Program-made: the position numbers and the translations under genes | The notes under the pieces: generated by a model | Told to the model about the DNA's origin: nothing | Database searches by the model: none | What the model saw: only the letters and a program-made list of their open reading frames with translations | Shown: piece after piece, positions 1 through 5,319 of the stretch | Layout of the letters: every line of letters begins with the position of its first letter | How positions within the stretch are numbered: the first letter of the stretch is position 1 | NCBI GenBank assembly: GCA_017987615.1 | Contig: JAGNTI010000106.1 | Span: 1-5,319 of the forward strand | Direction of reading: 5' to 3' | From: Sediminibacterium sp. | Lineage (GTDB): Bacteria; Bacteroidota; Bacteroidia; Chitinophagales; Chitinophagaceae | Length of the DNA stretch: 5,319 bases

Positions 1-333
1 CTTGAAGACAAAGTGAGGGATTGGGCGTTACAAAAAAATGGGGTGTATGTGGTTACGGGGCCTTTGCTCAATAAAAGCTGCGGTTTAGTTGCTAGATCAA
101 TTACCGTTCCATGCTCTTATTATAAAATTATTTTTAAGCAAACAAAGGAAGGGGTGGAAGCCATTGCTTTTATGCTGCCTAATGCAGGAAGTAGCTTGCC
201 ACTGAAGGAGTTTGTAATTAGCATTGATGAATTAGAGGCTTTAACGGGCATTGATTTTTTTGCAGCACTACCTGACAATGAAGAAGAGAAATTTGAATCT
301 CGGGTATTAACAAATAATTGGCAATGGAATTAG
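1..333 (+). CDS. DNA/RNA non-specific endonuclease (NUC1/NucA family), C-terminal part, 5' end outside window
   Basis: The reading frame is open from base 1 (L-E-D-K-V-R-D-W), so the GTG at 13 is an internal valine codon, not a start. About 110 residues are visible and end at TAG 331-333. They match the C-terminal half of the beta-beta-alpha metal nuclease family: a VYVVTGPLL strand, then ITVPCSYYKIIF, AIAFMLPNAG, and the closing block with SIDELEALTGIDFFAALPD. These resemble the family's TGP, VP..(F/Y)YK, PN and (E)xxTGxDFF signatures. The catalytic DRGH motif lies N-terminal to this part and is not in the window, so activity and any signal peptide cannot be judged. Family members cleave DNA and RNA with a divalent metal and are often secreted or periplasmic. 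The next gene lies 48 bp downstream on the same strand with no obvious functional link. The family call is fairly secure; the role is not. Confidence 0.78.
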   Translation, partial: LEDKVRDWALQKNGVYVVTGPLLNKSCGLVARSITVPCSYYKIIFKQTKEGVEAIAFMLPNAGSSLPLKEFVISIDELEALTGIDFFAALPDNEEEKFESRVLTNNWQWN

Positions 334-336
334 TTT

Positions 337-351
337 TAAGGTTAAACCTTA
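337..351. repeat. 15-bp perfect inverted repeat between nuclease and peroxidase genes
   Basis: TAAGGTT-A-AACCTTA is a perfect 7-bp inverted repeat around one base, starting 4 bp after the nuclease stop codon and ending about 30 bp before the peroxidase start. As RNA it could form a short stem (TAAGG/CCTTA, loop TTAAA), but no T-tract follows, so it is not a convincing intrinsic terminator. It could equally be a protein-binding site in the peroxidase promoter region, or chance in AT-rich DNA. Confidence 0.35.
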
Positions 352-381
352 TGCTATACTGTGGGTCTGAATCCAAAATAT

Positions 382-1578
382 ATGACTATGCGTAAAACCT
401 CTATTGTTTTTTCTGGTATCATTGGTATTGTTGTTTTACTAGTGGCATGTTCAAAAACAGATACACCGGCGGTTACGCAAACTGTATATACGGCCATTGC
501 TAATGCTTTTGGCGCACAAATAGACCTCAATAATTTAGCCAACTATGCAGCGCAAACAAAGCCAGCTTATATTGTAAAAGACAATACCGGCAACAATCCA
601 ATTACCAATGCAAAAGCAACACTTGGTAGGGTTTTGTTTTACGATAAAAAATTAAGCATCGATAACACTATTTCATGCGCAAGTTGTCATAAACAAGCTT
701 TTGCATTTTCTGATACGGCACTCATTAGTGTGGGTGTTGCTGGTGGGTTAACCGACAGGCACTCTATGCGTCTTGTTAATGAAAGATTTAGCGTAGAAGC
801 AAAGTTTTTTTGGGATGAGAGAGCTGCAAGTTTGGAAAGTCAATCCACACAACCCATTGCAGATCACAAAGAGATGGGATTTAGTGGACAGGCTGGAAGA
901 GCAAGTATAGCAGCACTCTTAGCTAAGTTGCAGGCTACTGATTATTACAATGAGCTCTTTAAATTTGTATACGGAGATATTACAGTTACAGAACCTCGCT
1001 TGCAAGAATGTTTAGCGCAATTTGTAAGAAGTATTCAATCTTTTGATTCAAAATATGATGTGGGTAGAGCCCAGGTAAATAATGACAGACAAAACTTTCC
1101 AAATTTTACAGCACAAGAAAATGTAGGTAAAGATTTATTTTTAACGCCACCTGTTTTTGATGGCAATAGCAGTAGAATTGGGGGAGGACTTGGATGCAAT
1201 GGTTGTCATAACGCACCTGAATTTGATATCGACCCCAATACCAGAAATAATGGTGTTATTGCGCTTGCCGCAGGTGCAGGACAAGACGTTTCTATAACCC
1301 GCGCCCCTACACTTAGAGACCTCGTTAATAATAAGGGTGAATTAAATACTCGCTTAATGCATACCGGTGGCATACGTGATTTAGCTACGGCCGTTTCGCA
1401 TTATGGAGGCTTTATCAATGACAACCGAAATTTAGATCAACGCTTAAAACCCAATGGCGTTAATGTGCAACGATTGAATTTACAGCCAGCCGAAATTGCA
1501 GCTGTAGTGGCCTTTTTAAAAACCTTGGCAGGTACAAATGTGTACACTGATAAAAAGTGGGCTACCCCTTTCAACTAA
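382..1578 (+). CDS. Di-heme cytochrome c peroxidase / MauG-family lipoprotein
   Basis: Predicted 398-residue protein of the bacterial cytochrome c peroxidase/MauG family. It begins with a lipoprotein signal: MTMRKTS, a hydrophobic stretch, then lipobox LVAC with lipid-modified Cys23, so it should be anchored to a membrane facing the periplasm or outside. Two covalent heme-c sites are visible, CASCH (99-103) and CNGCH (272-276). Family blocks around them include LGRVLFYDKKLS before heme 1, FFWDERAASLESQ (about 142-154), RAPTLRDL (307-314), MHTGG (326-330) and a C-terminal EIAAVVAFLKTLAG helix. Classical members reduce H2O2 with electrons from a small cytochrome or cupredoxin; MauG-like members oxidise other substrates, so the substrate is open. 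The frame extends to a GTG at 361, but ATG 382 (or 388) is preferred because it places Arg-Lys directly before the hydrophobic segment. No clear Shine-Dalgarno is present, as is usual in Bacteroidota. The stop codon lies at the edge of a palindrome before the next gene. Confidence 0.88.
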   Translation: MTMRKTSIVFSGIIGIVVLLVACSKTDTPAVTQTVYTAIANAFGAQIDLNNLANYAAQTKPAYIVKDNTGNNPITNAKATLGRVLFYDKKLSIDNTISCASCHKQAFAFSDTALISVGVAGGLTDRHSMRLVNERFSVEAKFFWDERAASLESQSTQPIADHKEMGFSGQAGRASIAALLAKLQATDYYNELFKFVYGDITVTEPRLQECLAQFVRSIQSFDSKYDVGRAQVNNDRQNFPNFTAQENVGKDLFLTPPVFDGNSSRIGGGLGCNGCHNAPEFDIDPNTRNNGVIALAAGAGQDVSITRAPTLRDLVNNKGELNTRLMHTGGIRDLATAVSHYGGFINDNRNLDQRLKPNGVNVQRLNLQPAEIAAVVAFLKTLAGTNVYTDKKWATPFN

Positions 1579-1596
1579 TAACTAACGTTTGTTATT
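1577..1596. promoter_or_regulatory. Candidate operator: 20-bp imperfect palindrome upstream of the hydroxylase gene
   Basis: AATAACTAACGTTTGTTATT pairs at 9 of 10 positions around an axis at 1586.5 (single mismatch T/T), which is 55.5 bp before the hydroxylase ATG. It begins inside the peroxidase stop codon. The core ACTAACGTTTGTTA (1581-1594) matches 11 of 14 bases of the sequence at 5298-5311 upstream of the fumarylacetoacetate hydrolase gene, at the same distance from that start codon. An extra ACTAATAA sits at 1574-1581. The stem is AT-rich and followed by T-rich DNA, so a weak terminator for the peroxidase gene is the main alternative. The function as an operator is inferred. Confidence 0.4.
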
Positions 1597-1618
1597 TTAT
1601 TTATTTTGTATTACTTTA
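1588..1618 (+). promoter_or_regulatory. Possible Bacteroidota-type promoter for the hydroxylase gene
   Basis: TTTG at 1588-1591 could be the -33 element, and TACTTTA at 1612-1618 could be a degenerate -7 element; the phylum consensus is roughly TTTG, about 19 bp, TAnnTTTG. The gap here is 20 bp and the -7 box is one base short and ends in A, so the match is weak. The -33 candidate lies within the palindrome at 1577-1596, so a bound repressor there would block it. A similar string, TATTATTTTACC, is found upstream of the hydrolase gene on the other strand. Confidence 0.25.
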
Positions 1619-1641
1619 GCTCCTCATATTGAAGCGAGTCA

Positions 1642-3423
1642 ATGAATACTTTTAATAACGAGCAGGTGGCAAATTTGCCGGAGCATTTAGCCAAATACAT
1701 CGTAGATCAGCATTACGAAAAGTATACACCAATTGACCATGCCGTTTGGAGATATGTGATGCGCCAAAATTATAGCTATCTCAAAGACGCCGCTTATTAC
1801 CCGTATATACCGGGTTTAAAAATGGCCGGATTAACCATCGAAAAAATCCCAAGCCTACAAGAAATTAATGATGCGCTTGCAAATATTGGTTGGGGCGCCG
1901 TAACCGTAGATGGGTTTATTCCACCTGCTGCATTTATGGAATTTCAGGCCTACAGGGTACTTGTTATTGCAGCTGATATTAGACAAATAGAACATATTGA
2001 GTATACCAGTGCACCAGATATCATTCACGAATCGGCGGGACACGCACCTATCATTAGTGATTCAGATTACAATCAATACTTAAGTTACCTAGGTTTTATT
2101 GGAACCAAAGCTATATTTTCTTCCAAAGATTTTGAACTATACGAAACCATCAGACAGCTTTCTATTTTAAAAGAAATGCCGGGGATAGATGAAGCTGTTA
2201 TTAAAAAAACAGAAGCGACTATTTTTGAACAACAACAAAATTTAGGGGAGCCTTCTGAAATGGCTTTGCTTAGTAGGTTGCAGTGGTGGACCGTCGAGTA
2301 TGGTTTAATTGGTCCACTAGATCAACCCAAAATTTACGGCGCAGGTTTGTTGTCATCTATTGGGGAGAGTGCATCTTGTATGCGCCCAGAGGTAAAAAAA
2401 ATACCATACACTATAGATGCACTTACCTATTCGTATGATATTACAAAACCGCAGCCGCAACTTTTTGTAACACCTACCTTTCAAAATTTAATTGATGTAT
2501 TAAAACAGTTTGAAAGCACCATGGCGTTTAGAGTGGGCGGCATACAAAGCGTACTTAAAGCAGTTGAATGTAAAAATATTTGTACCGCAGCATATAGTTC
2601 AGGCCTTCAAGTATCTGGCGTGTTTACGCAGGTTTTAGAAGGACCAGAGTCAACAGTTGCGTATATAAAAACAACAGGTCCAACAGCGCTGTCATTTAAC
2701 CACAAGCAGTTACAGGGTCATGGAAAAAATTACCATGCAGATGGTTTTGGATCGCCAGTGGGTAATTTAATGGGCGCAAGTAAACTGCTCGAAGATTTTA
2801 CTGAACAAGACCTACAGCAGTTTGGCATTACATTAAATAGCGAAGTGGTTTTGTCTTTTGAATCTGGTATAAAAGTTCAAGGGATATTAAGAGATATCAC
2901 AAAAGAGGATACTAAAAACTTAATATTTTCATTTACATCTTGCACGGTTACAAATAAAGAAGGGCTTGTACTATTTGATCCTGCCTGGGGTGTATTTGAT
3001 ATGGCGGTGGGCGCGTCTATTGTGTCGGTATTTAATGGCCCTGCCGATATTAGTACTTTTGAAGATCAGTTGTATGTTTCGCCAGAGCGGACGCATCAGC
3101 CTAGTTATTCCGACAGTGATTACGCCTACCATGCACTCTCGGCGCAGATTAGAAGTATAAGAGAGCAAATACAATTACACGGATTTACTACAGTGCAGTT
3201 AGAAACACTCGGCATTATTTTTAATAGCATTTGCGCTGATCATAAAAATGATTGGCTTTGCGCTCTTGAAATTTTAGAAATAGTAGCGCATGAAAAAGAA
3301 GCATCTGAATTGGCTACGGATGTTAGAACTTATTTGGAAGCACAAAAAAATAATATGCCTGATTTTATAAAGCTAATTGAAGATGGTCTCGCTATTATTG
3401 ATGCACAATTAACGTTTCAATAA
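1642..3423 (+). CDS. Aromatic amino acid hydroxylase, probably phenylalanine 4-monooxygenase (long form)
   Basis: Predicted 593-residue non-heme iron, pterin-dependent hydroxylase, probably converting Phe to Tyr with O2 and tetrahydrobiopterin in the cytoplasm. Residues 1 to about 295 form the catalytic domain: PGLKMAGLTIEKIPSLQEIN, GWGAVTVDGFIPP, SAPDIIHESAGHAPII, WWTVEYGLIG, YGAGLLSSIGE and ITKPQPQLFVTPTF follow the family order. The iron ligands are His129, His134 and Glu219 (HExxGH plus the Glu of TVEYG), all intact. There is no N-terminal ACT regulatory domain. Residues about 300-593 are an additional C-terminal region I cannot assign, with a possible internal beta repeat and a helical, acidic tail. 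Standard bacterial PhhA is under 300 residues; this double length recalls Bacteroidota homologues. The start is firm: a TGA at 1630-1632 lies in frame 9 bp upstream with no other start between. Phe is preferred over Tyr or Trp because a homogentisate-pathway operon lies opposite. No pterin carbinolamine dehydratase gene is in view. Confidence 0.87.
   Translation: MNTFNNEQVANLPEHLAKYIVDQHYEKYTPIDHAVWRYVMRQNYSYLKDAAYYPYIPGLKMAGLTIEKIPSLQEINDALANIGWGAVTVDGFIPPAAFMEFQAYRVLVIAADIRQIEHIEYTSAPDIIHESAGHAPIISDSDYNQYLSYLGFIGTKAIFSSKDFELYETIRQLSILKEMPGIDEAVIKKTEATIFEQQQNLGEPSEMALLSRLQWWTVEYGLIGPLDQPKIYGAGLLSSIGESASCMRPEVKKIPYTIDALTYSYDITKPQPQLFVTPTFQNLIDVLKQFESTMAFRVGGIQSVLKAVECKNICTAAYSSGLQVSGVFTQVLEGPESTVAYIKTTGPTALSFNHKQLQGHGKNYHADGFGSPVGNLMGASKLLEDFTEQDLQQFGITLNSEVVLSFESGIKVQGILRDITKEDTKNLIFSFTSCTVTNKEGLVLFDPAWGVFDMAVGASIVSVFNGPADISTFEDQLYVSPERTHQPSYSDSDYAYHALSAQIRSIREQIQLHGFTTVQLETLGIIFNSICADHKNDWLCALEILEIVAHEKEASELATDVRTYLEAQKNNMPDFIKLIEDGLAIIDAQLTFQ
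3395..3423. other. 29-bp tail-to-tail overlap of convergent genes
   Basis: The hydroxylase reading frame ends with TAA at 3421-3423 on the plus strand, while the flavin-protein frame ends with its stop at 3397-3395 on the minus strand. The last 29 bp of each gene therefore encode both proteins. There is no room for a terminator between them, so their transcripts should overlap at the 3' ends. This is read directly from the two frames; any regulatory effect is inferred. Confidence 0.85.
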
Positions 3424-4252
3424 AAGCCCAAGCGGCCTGTGCATTTTTTTCTGCTAATTCTTTTTTAATAGCACTAATATGAGCGTCTGTAAAATCCAGG
3501 CTGATACCTGTGTTTTTTGCAATTGATTCAGGTAGTGTGGTGCAATTTGCAAGCTGTGCTTTTTCGTTATTGCTAAGGGCTTCGCTTTCTCTAATAAATG
3601 TAGGGAGCATGTCAAAACCCATACCCAGCTGGGTGTTGGGCTTGGTTACCTCAAATAAATTTTGCTCGTTAATTCTTGCATACCAGTCGCCACCAAGTCT
3701 TGCAACCAAATCAAGTTTTGCTTGATCAATTTTATTGTTTGCATTAAGTACCGATTCTGCAATATGAATCCTTTTTATTTCAGCGAGCACTAAATTACCA
3801 GCACCTGCTTTTTCGCCAAGGGCAATAATTTGCGCAACCGTACATTCTAATTGAATAGGGGATTCGGCAACACGTGGCGGCGCTACTAAATCGGAAGGTA
3901 TTTGCGTGAAACCAGCTTTGGTAAATTCATTTACGTCTTTGCTGTATTCGCAACTAGATAATGAAACCTGTCCAACCATAGCATAGTTCACTATATTGAT
4001 CACGCACTCTGGAACTTCTTTTAAATTTTCGAGGGTATGTTTTGTGGTATTGTCCCTAACCCTTCTTGAAGGAGAAAAAATACAGATAGGCGGGTTCATG
4101 CTAAATAAATTAAAATAGCTGAACGGACTTAGATTTACCTGACCCGTTTTGTCGATGGTAGACGCCAAACATATAGGCCTTGGCGCAATGGCGCTTTGCA
4201 AATATCCTTGGAGTTCTAATGGACTTATATCTGATGTGTTGATGGTAAGCAT
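3395..4252 (-). CDS. Flavin-reductase-like FMN-binding protein linked to the hydrolase operon
   Basis: Predicted 285-residue cytoplasmic protein of the flavin reductase-like (split-barrel, FMN-binding; DIM6/NTAB-type) family. Residues about 10-200 carry the family core: AIAPRPICLASTID (21-34), NLSPFSYFNLFSMNPP (40-55), FSPSRRVRDNTTKHTLEN (59-76), a CVINIVNY strand, SPIQLECTV (131-139) and RLGGDWYAR (185-193). The SPFSYFN and APRP..STID segments are typical flavin-contact regions. The last 80 or so residues are a helical extension beyond the minimal reductase fold. The gene begins 2 bp after the fumarylacetoacetate hydrolase stop codon, so the two are almost certainly co-transcribed and probably translationally coupled; no Shine-Dalgarno is visible, only an A-rich run. 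Its 3' end overlaps the convergent hydroxylase gene by 29 bp. Position suggests a job in Phe/Tyr breakdown, but the reaction is unknown: it could supply reduced flavin, act on a pathway intermediate, or detoxify quinone by-products. Confidence 0.85.
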   Translation of the reverse strand: MLTINTSDISPLELQGYLQSAIAPRPICLASTIDKTGQVNLSPFSYFNLFSMNPPICIFSPSRRVRDNTTKHTLENLKEVPECVINIVNYAMVGQVSLSSCEYSKDVNEFTKAGFTQIPSDLVAPPRVAESPIQLECTVAQIIALGEKAGAGNLVLAEIKRIHIAESVLNANNKIDQAKLDLVARLGGDWYARINEQNLFEVTKPNTQLGMGFDMLPTFIRESEALSNNEKAQLANCTTLPESIAKNTGISLDFTDAHISAIKKELAEKNAQAAWAFIETLIVHQ

Positions 4253-4254
4253 GC

Positions 4255-5250
4255 TTATTTCTTTAACGACAAAATAGACCAGTTGGTATCTTCTGCAATA
4301 ATTTGATTTTCTAATACTCCCAATTGATCAATAGTCATGGTTACGCGGTCGCCATTTTGTAGCCACTGCGGTTGAAAGTTAGGGTCCAATCTTTTTCCGG
4401 TTCCGTTTAATTCTAAAAAGCAGCCAGTGCCCACGGTGCCTGATCCAATTACATCACCCGGATACAGCGTTACGCCATACGAGCACCTTTCAATAATTTC
4501 TGCAAATGTCCAGTCCATATCTTTTACGTTTCCGCTAGAAACTAGTTTGTCATTTACATAACATTTCATGGCTAAATCATAATTAAGACCGGTATGTCCA
4601 GCTTTGGTTGGCGCTACTTTTTGTGCAAGCTCGTCAGGTGTAACAAGCCAAGGTCCAATAACAGTAGAAAAATCTTTTCCTTTAGCAGGACCAAGGTTTA
4701 AAAGCATTTCTTCCATCTGAAGTTTTCTCGCGCTCATGTCATTCATGATGGTAAAACCAGCAATGTAAGCGTCTGCTTCACTCGCTTTAATGTTTTTACC
4801 TTTTTTACCAATTACGATGGCTATTTCTAATTCAAAATCAAGTTGTTGAAAATGATCGGGCATGCAATAAACAGGGCCTGGTCCTTCTACGGCTTGATGA
4901 TTGGTAAAATAAAAGATAGGGTACTGATCAAATTCAGGAATCATTTCTACGCCTCTGTTTTTTCTTGCCGCTTCTACGTGTTGTCTAAACGCATATCCGT
5001 CTCTACAAGAAGTTGGGTACGGCACAGGTGCCAAAATTTCGTATTTGATTACAGGGGTTGCAACTAGCGTTCCAGCTTCAATTTGCTTGGCAGTTTGGCG
5101 GGCCATTTCCATGCCAGTTTCTTCGAGGGCTAAAAATGCATTCATGCTAGCTGGAAAACTTGCATTGATGTCTGGTAAGCTATAGAGTTCGTTATTCACC
5201 AATACACCGTAAGAAATGGCATTGTTTAGGCGGTAGCTGATTAGTTTCAT
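4255..5250 (-). CDS. Fumarylacetoacetate hydrolase (short bacterial form)
   Basis: Predicted 331-residue metal-dependent C-C bond hydrolase that should split fumarylacetoacetate into fumarate and acetoacetate, the last step of tyrosine/homogentisate breakdown, in the cytoplasm. By comparison from memory with mouse FAH, key residues are present in order: Asp84 and His91 in CRDGYAFRQHVEAARKNRG (mouse Asp126 and His133, same spacing), Glu140 and Glu142 in FELEIAIVIG (mouse Glu199/Glu201), Asp171 and Gln178 in MNDMSARKLQ (mouse Asp233/Gln240), Lys192 in GKDFSTVIGPW (mouse Lys253) and Glu280 in FLELNGTGKRLDP (mouse Glu364). So metal and catalytic sites look intact. It is shorter than the roughly 420-residue animal enzyme. 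It is the first gene of a minus-strand operon with the flavin protein 2 bp downstream. ATG 5250 is the first start after an in-frame TAG upstream. A related acylpyruvase-type hydrolase is the alternative, but the RQHV..AR..RG block and the hydroxylase neighbour favour this call. Confidence 0.88.
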   Translation of the reverse strand: MKLISYRLNNAISYGVLVNNELYSLPDINASFPASMNAFLALEETGMEMARQTAKQIEAGTLVATPVIKYEILAPVPYPTSCRDGYAFRQHVEAARKNRGVEMIPEFDQYPIFYFTNHQAVEGPGPVYCMPDHFQQLDFELEIAIVIGKKGKNIKASEADAYIAGFTIMNDMSARKLQMEEMLLNLGPAKGKDFSTVIGPWLVTPDELAQKVAPTKAGHTGLNYDLAMKCYVNDKLVSSGNVKDMDWTFAEIIERCSYGVTLYPGDVIGSGTVGTGCFLELNGTGKRLDPNFQPQWLQNGDRVTMTIDQLGVLENQIIAEDTNWSILSLKK

Positions 5251-5274
5251 GGAAGATAAATTGTGAAAAACGAA

Positions 5275-5286
5275 GGTAAAATAATA
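5275..5286 (-). promoter_or_regulatory. Possible -7 region of the hydrolase operon promoter
   Basis: Read on the minus strand this is TATTATTTTACC, beginning 36 bp before the hydrolase ATG. It matches 10 of 12 bases with TATTACTTTAGC (1609-1620) upstream of the hydroxylase gene, and only loosely resembles the TAnnTTTG box of Bacteroidota. No good TTTG -33 box is seen upstream; the palindrome at 5296-5315 occupies that position. The call is weak and rests mainly on the parallel with the other gene. Confidence 0.2.
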
Positions 5287-5295
5287 ATTTATTTT

Positions 5296-5315
5296 ATACT
5301 AATAATTGTTAGTAT
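5296..5315. promoter_or_regulatory. Candidate operator: 20-bp imperfect palindrome upstream of the hydrolase operon
   Basis: ATACTAATAATTGTTAGTAT pairs at 9 of 10 positions around an axis at 5305.5 (single mismatch T/G), exactly 55.5 bp before the hydrolase start codon. Its inner part ACTAATAATTGTTA (5298-5311) shares 11 of 14 bases with the element before the hydroxylase gene. It lies just upstream of the presumed -7 region, where a repressor or class II activator would bind. Because the window ends at 5319, it might instead belong to a divergent gene to the right or be shared with one. Confidence 0.42.
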
Positions 5316-5319
5316 TGCA

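Noticed and set aside
355..360. TATACT as a sigma70-like -10 box for the peroxidase gene
   Set aside because: Bacteroidota promoters use a different -7/-33 pattern, no partner box is seen at proper distance, and such hexamers are common in AT-rich DNA.
361..381. GTG start at 361 for the peroxidase gene
   Set aside because: It adds seven residues (MGLNPKY) before the natural MTMRK start of the lipoprotein signal; ATG 382 or 388 gives a signal peptide of normal form.
1579..1594. Palindrome as a Rho-independent terminator of the peroxidase gene
   Set aside because: The stem is AT-rich and carries an internal mismatch; T-rich DNA follows, but the matching element upstream of the hydrolase gene at the same start-codon distance makes an operator the better reading. 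Not fully excluded.
2966..3174. Short open frames on both strands inside the hydroxylase gene
   Set aside because: They overlap the well-supported hydroxylase frame fully, have no recognisable motifs, and have compositions typical of out-of-frame translation.
3344..3350. A7 tract (T7 on the minus strand) about 45 bp past the flavin-protein stop as a terminator
   Set aside because: No GC-rich hairpin precedes it on the minus strand; it lies in hydroxylase coding sequence (QKNN codons).
3444..3450. T7 tract 21 bp after the hydroxylase stop as an intrinsic terminator
   Set aside because: The only nearby stem (GCC/GGC around CAAGC, 3426-3436) is three base pairs and separated from the T-run by seven bases; the region also codes for the C-terminus of the flavin protein.
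4843..5067. 74-residue plus-strand frame opposite the hydrolase gene
   Set aside because: It is antisense to conserved active-site coding sequence, with Arg/Cys/Phe-rich content and no family motifs; a shadow of the real gene.

Overview
The window looks like chromosomal DNA from an AT-rich member of the Bacteroidota, most likely a Chitinophagaceae-like or Sphingobacteria-like bacterium. The grounds are low GC, A-rich start regions with no clear Shine-Dalgarno sequences, a very long (593-residue) aromatic amino acid hydroxylase of the type I associate with this phylum, and a homogentisate-pathway gene set of the kind found there. The genus cannot be read from the sequence.

Layout. At the left edge is the 3' end of a DNA/RNA non-specific endonuclease gene (1-333, +), cut by the window. 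A lipoprotein di-heme cytochrome c peroxidase/MauG-family gene (382-1578, +) follows, then a phenylalanine 4-monooxygenase-type aromatic amino acid hydroxylase (1642-3423, +). Facing these on the minus strand is a two-gene operon: fumarylacetoacetate hydrolase (5250-4255), then a flavin-reductase-like FMN-binding protein (4252-3395) that starts 2 bp after it. The hydroxylase and the flavin protein genes are convergent and overlap by 29 bp at their 3' ends. No stretch over 300 bases lacks a gene; the gaps are 334-381, 1579-1641 and 5251-5319.

How the genes fit together. The hydroxylase (Phe to Tyr, first step) and fumarylacetoacetate hydrolase (fumarylacetoacetate to fumarate plus acetoacetate, last step) bracket aerobic Phe/Tyr breakdown through homogentisate. 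The middle enzymes (aminotransferase, 4-hydroxyphenylpyruvate dioxygenase, homogentisate dioxygenase) are not in the window and may lie beyond the right edge or elsewhere. The flavin protein is probably tied to the same pathway by its position, but its reaction is unknown. The peroxidase and the nuclease have no evident link to it.

The most interesting non-coding signal is a pair of 20-bp imperfect palindromes, one before the hydroxylase and one before the hydrolase. Each pairs at 9 of 10 positions. They share ACTAA-N3-TTGTTA and have their symmetry axes at the same distance (55.5 bp) from the start codons. They are good candidates for a common operator of a Phe/Tyr catabolic regulator. Second in interest are the unexplained C-terminal half of the hydroxylase and the role of the flavin protein. 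No mobile element, CRISPR array, tRNA or rRNA was seen.
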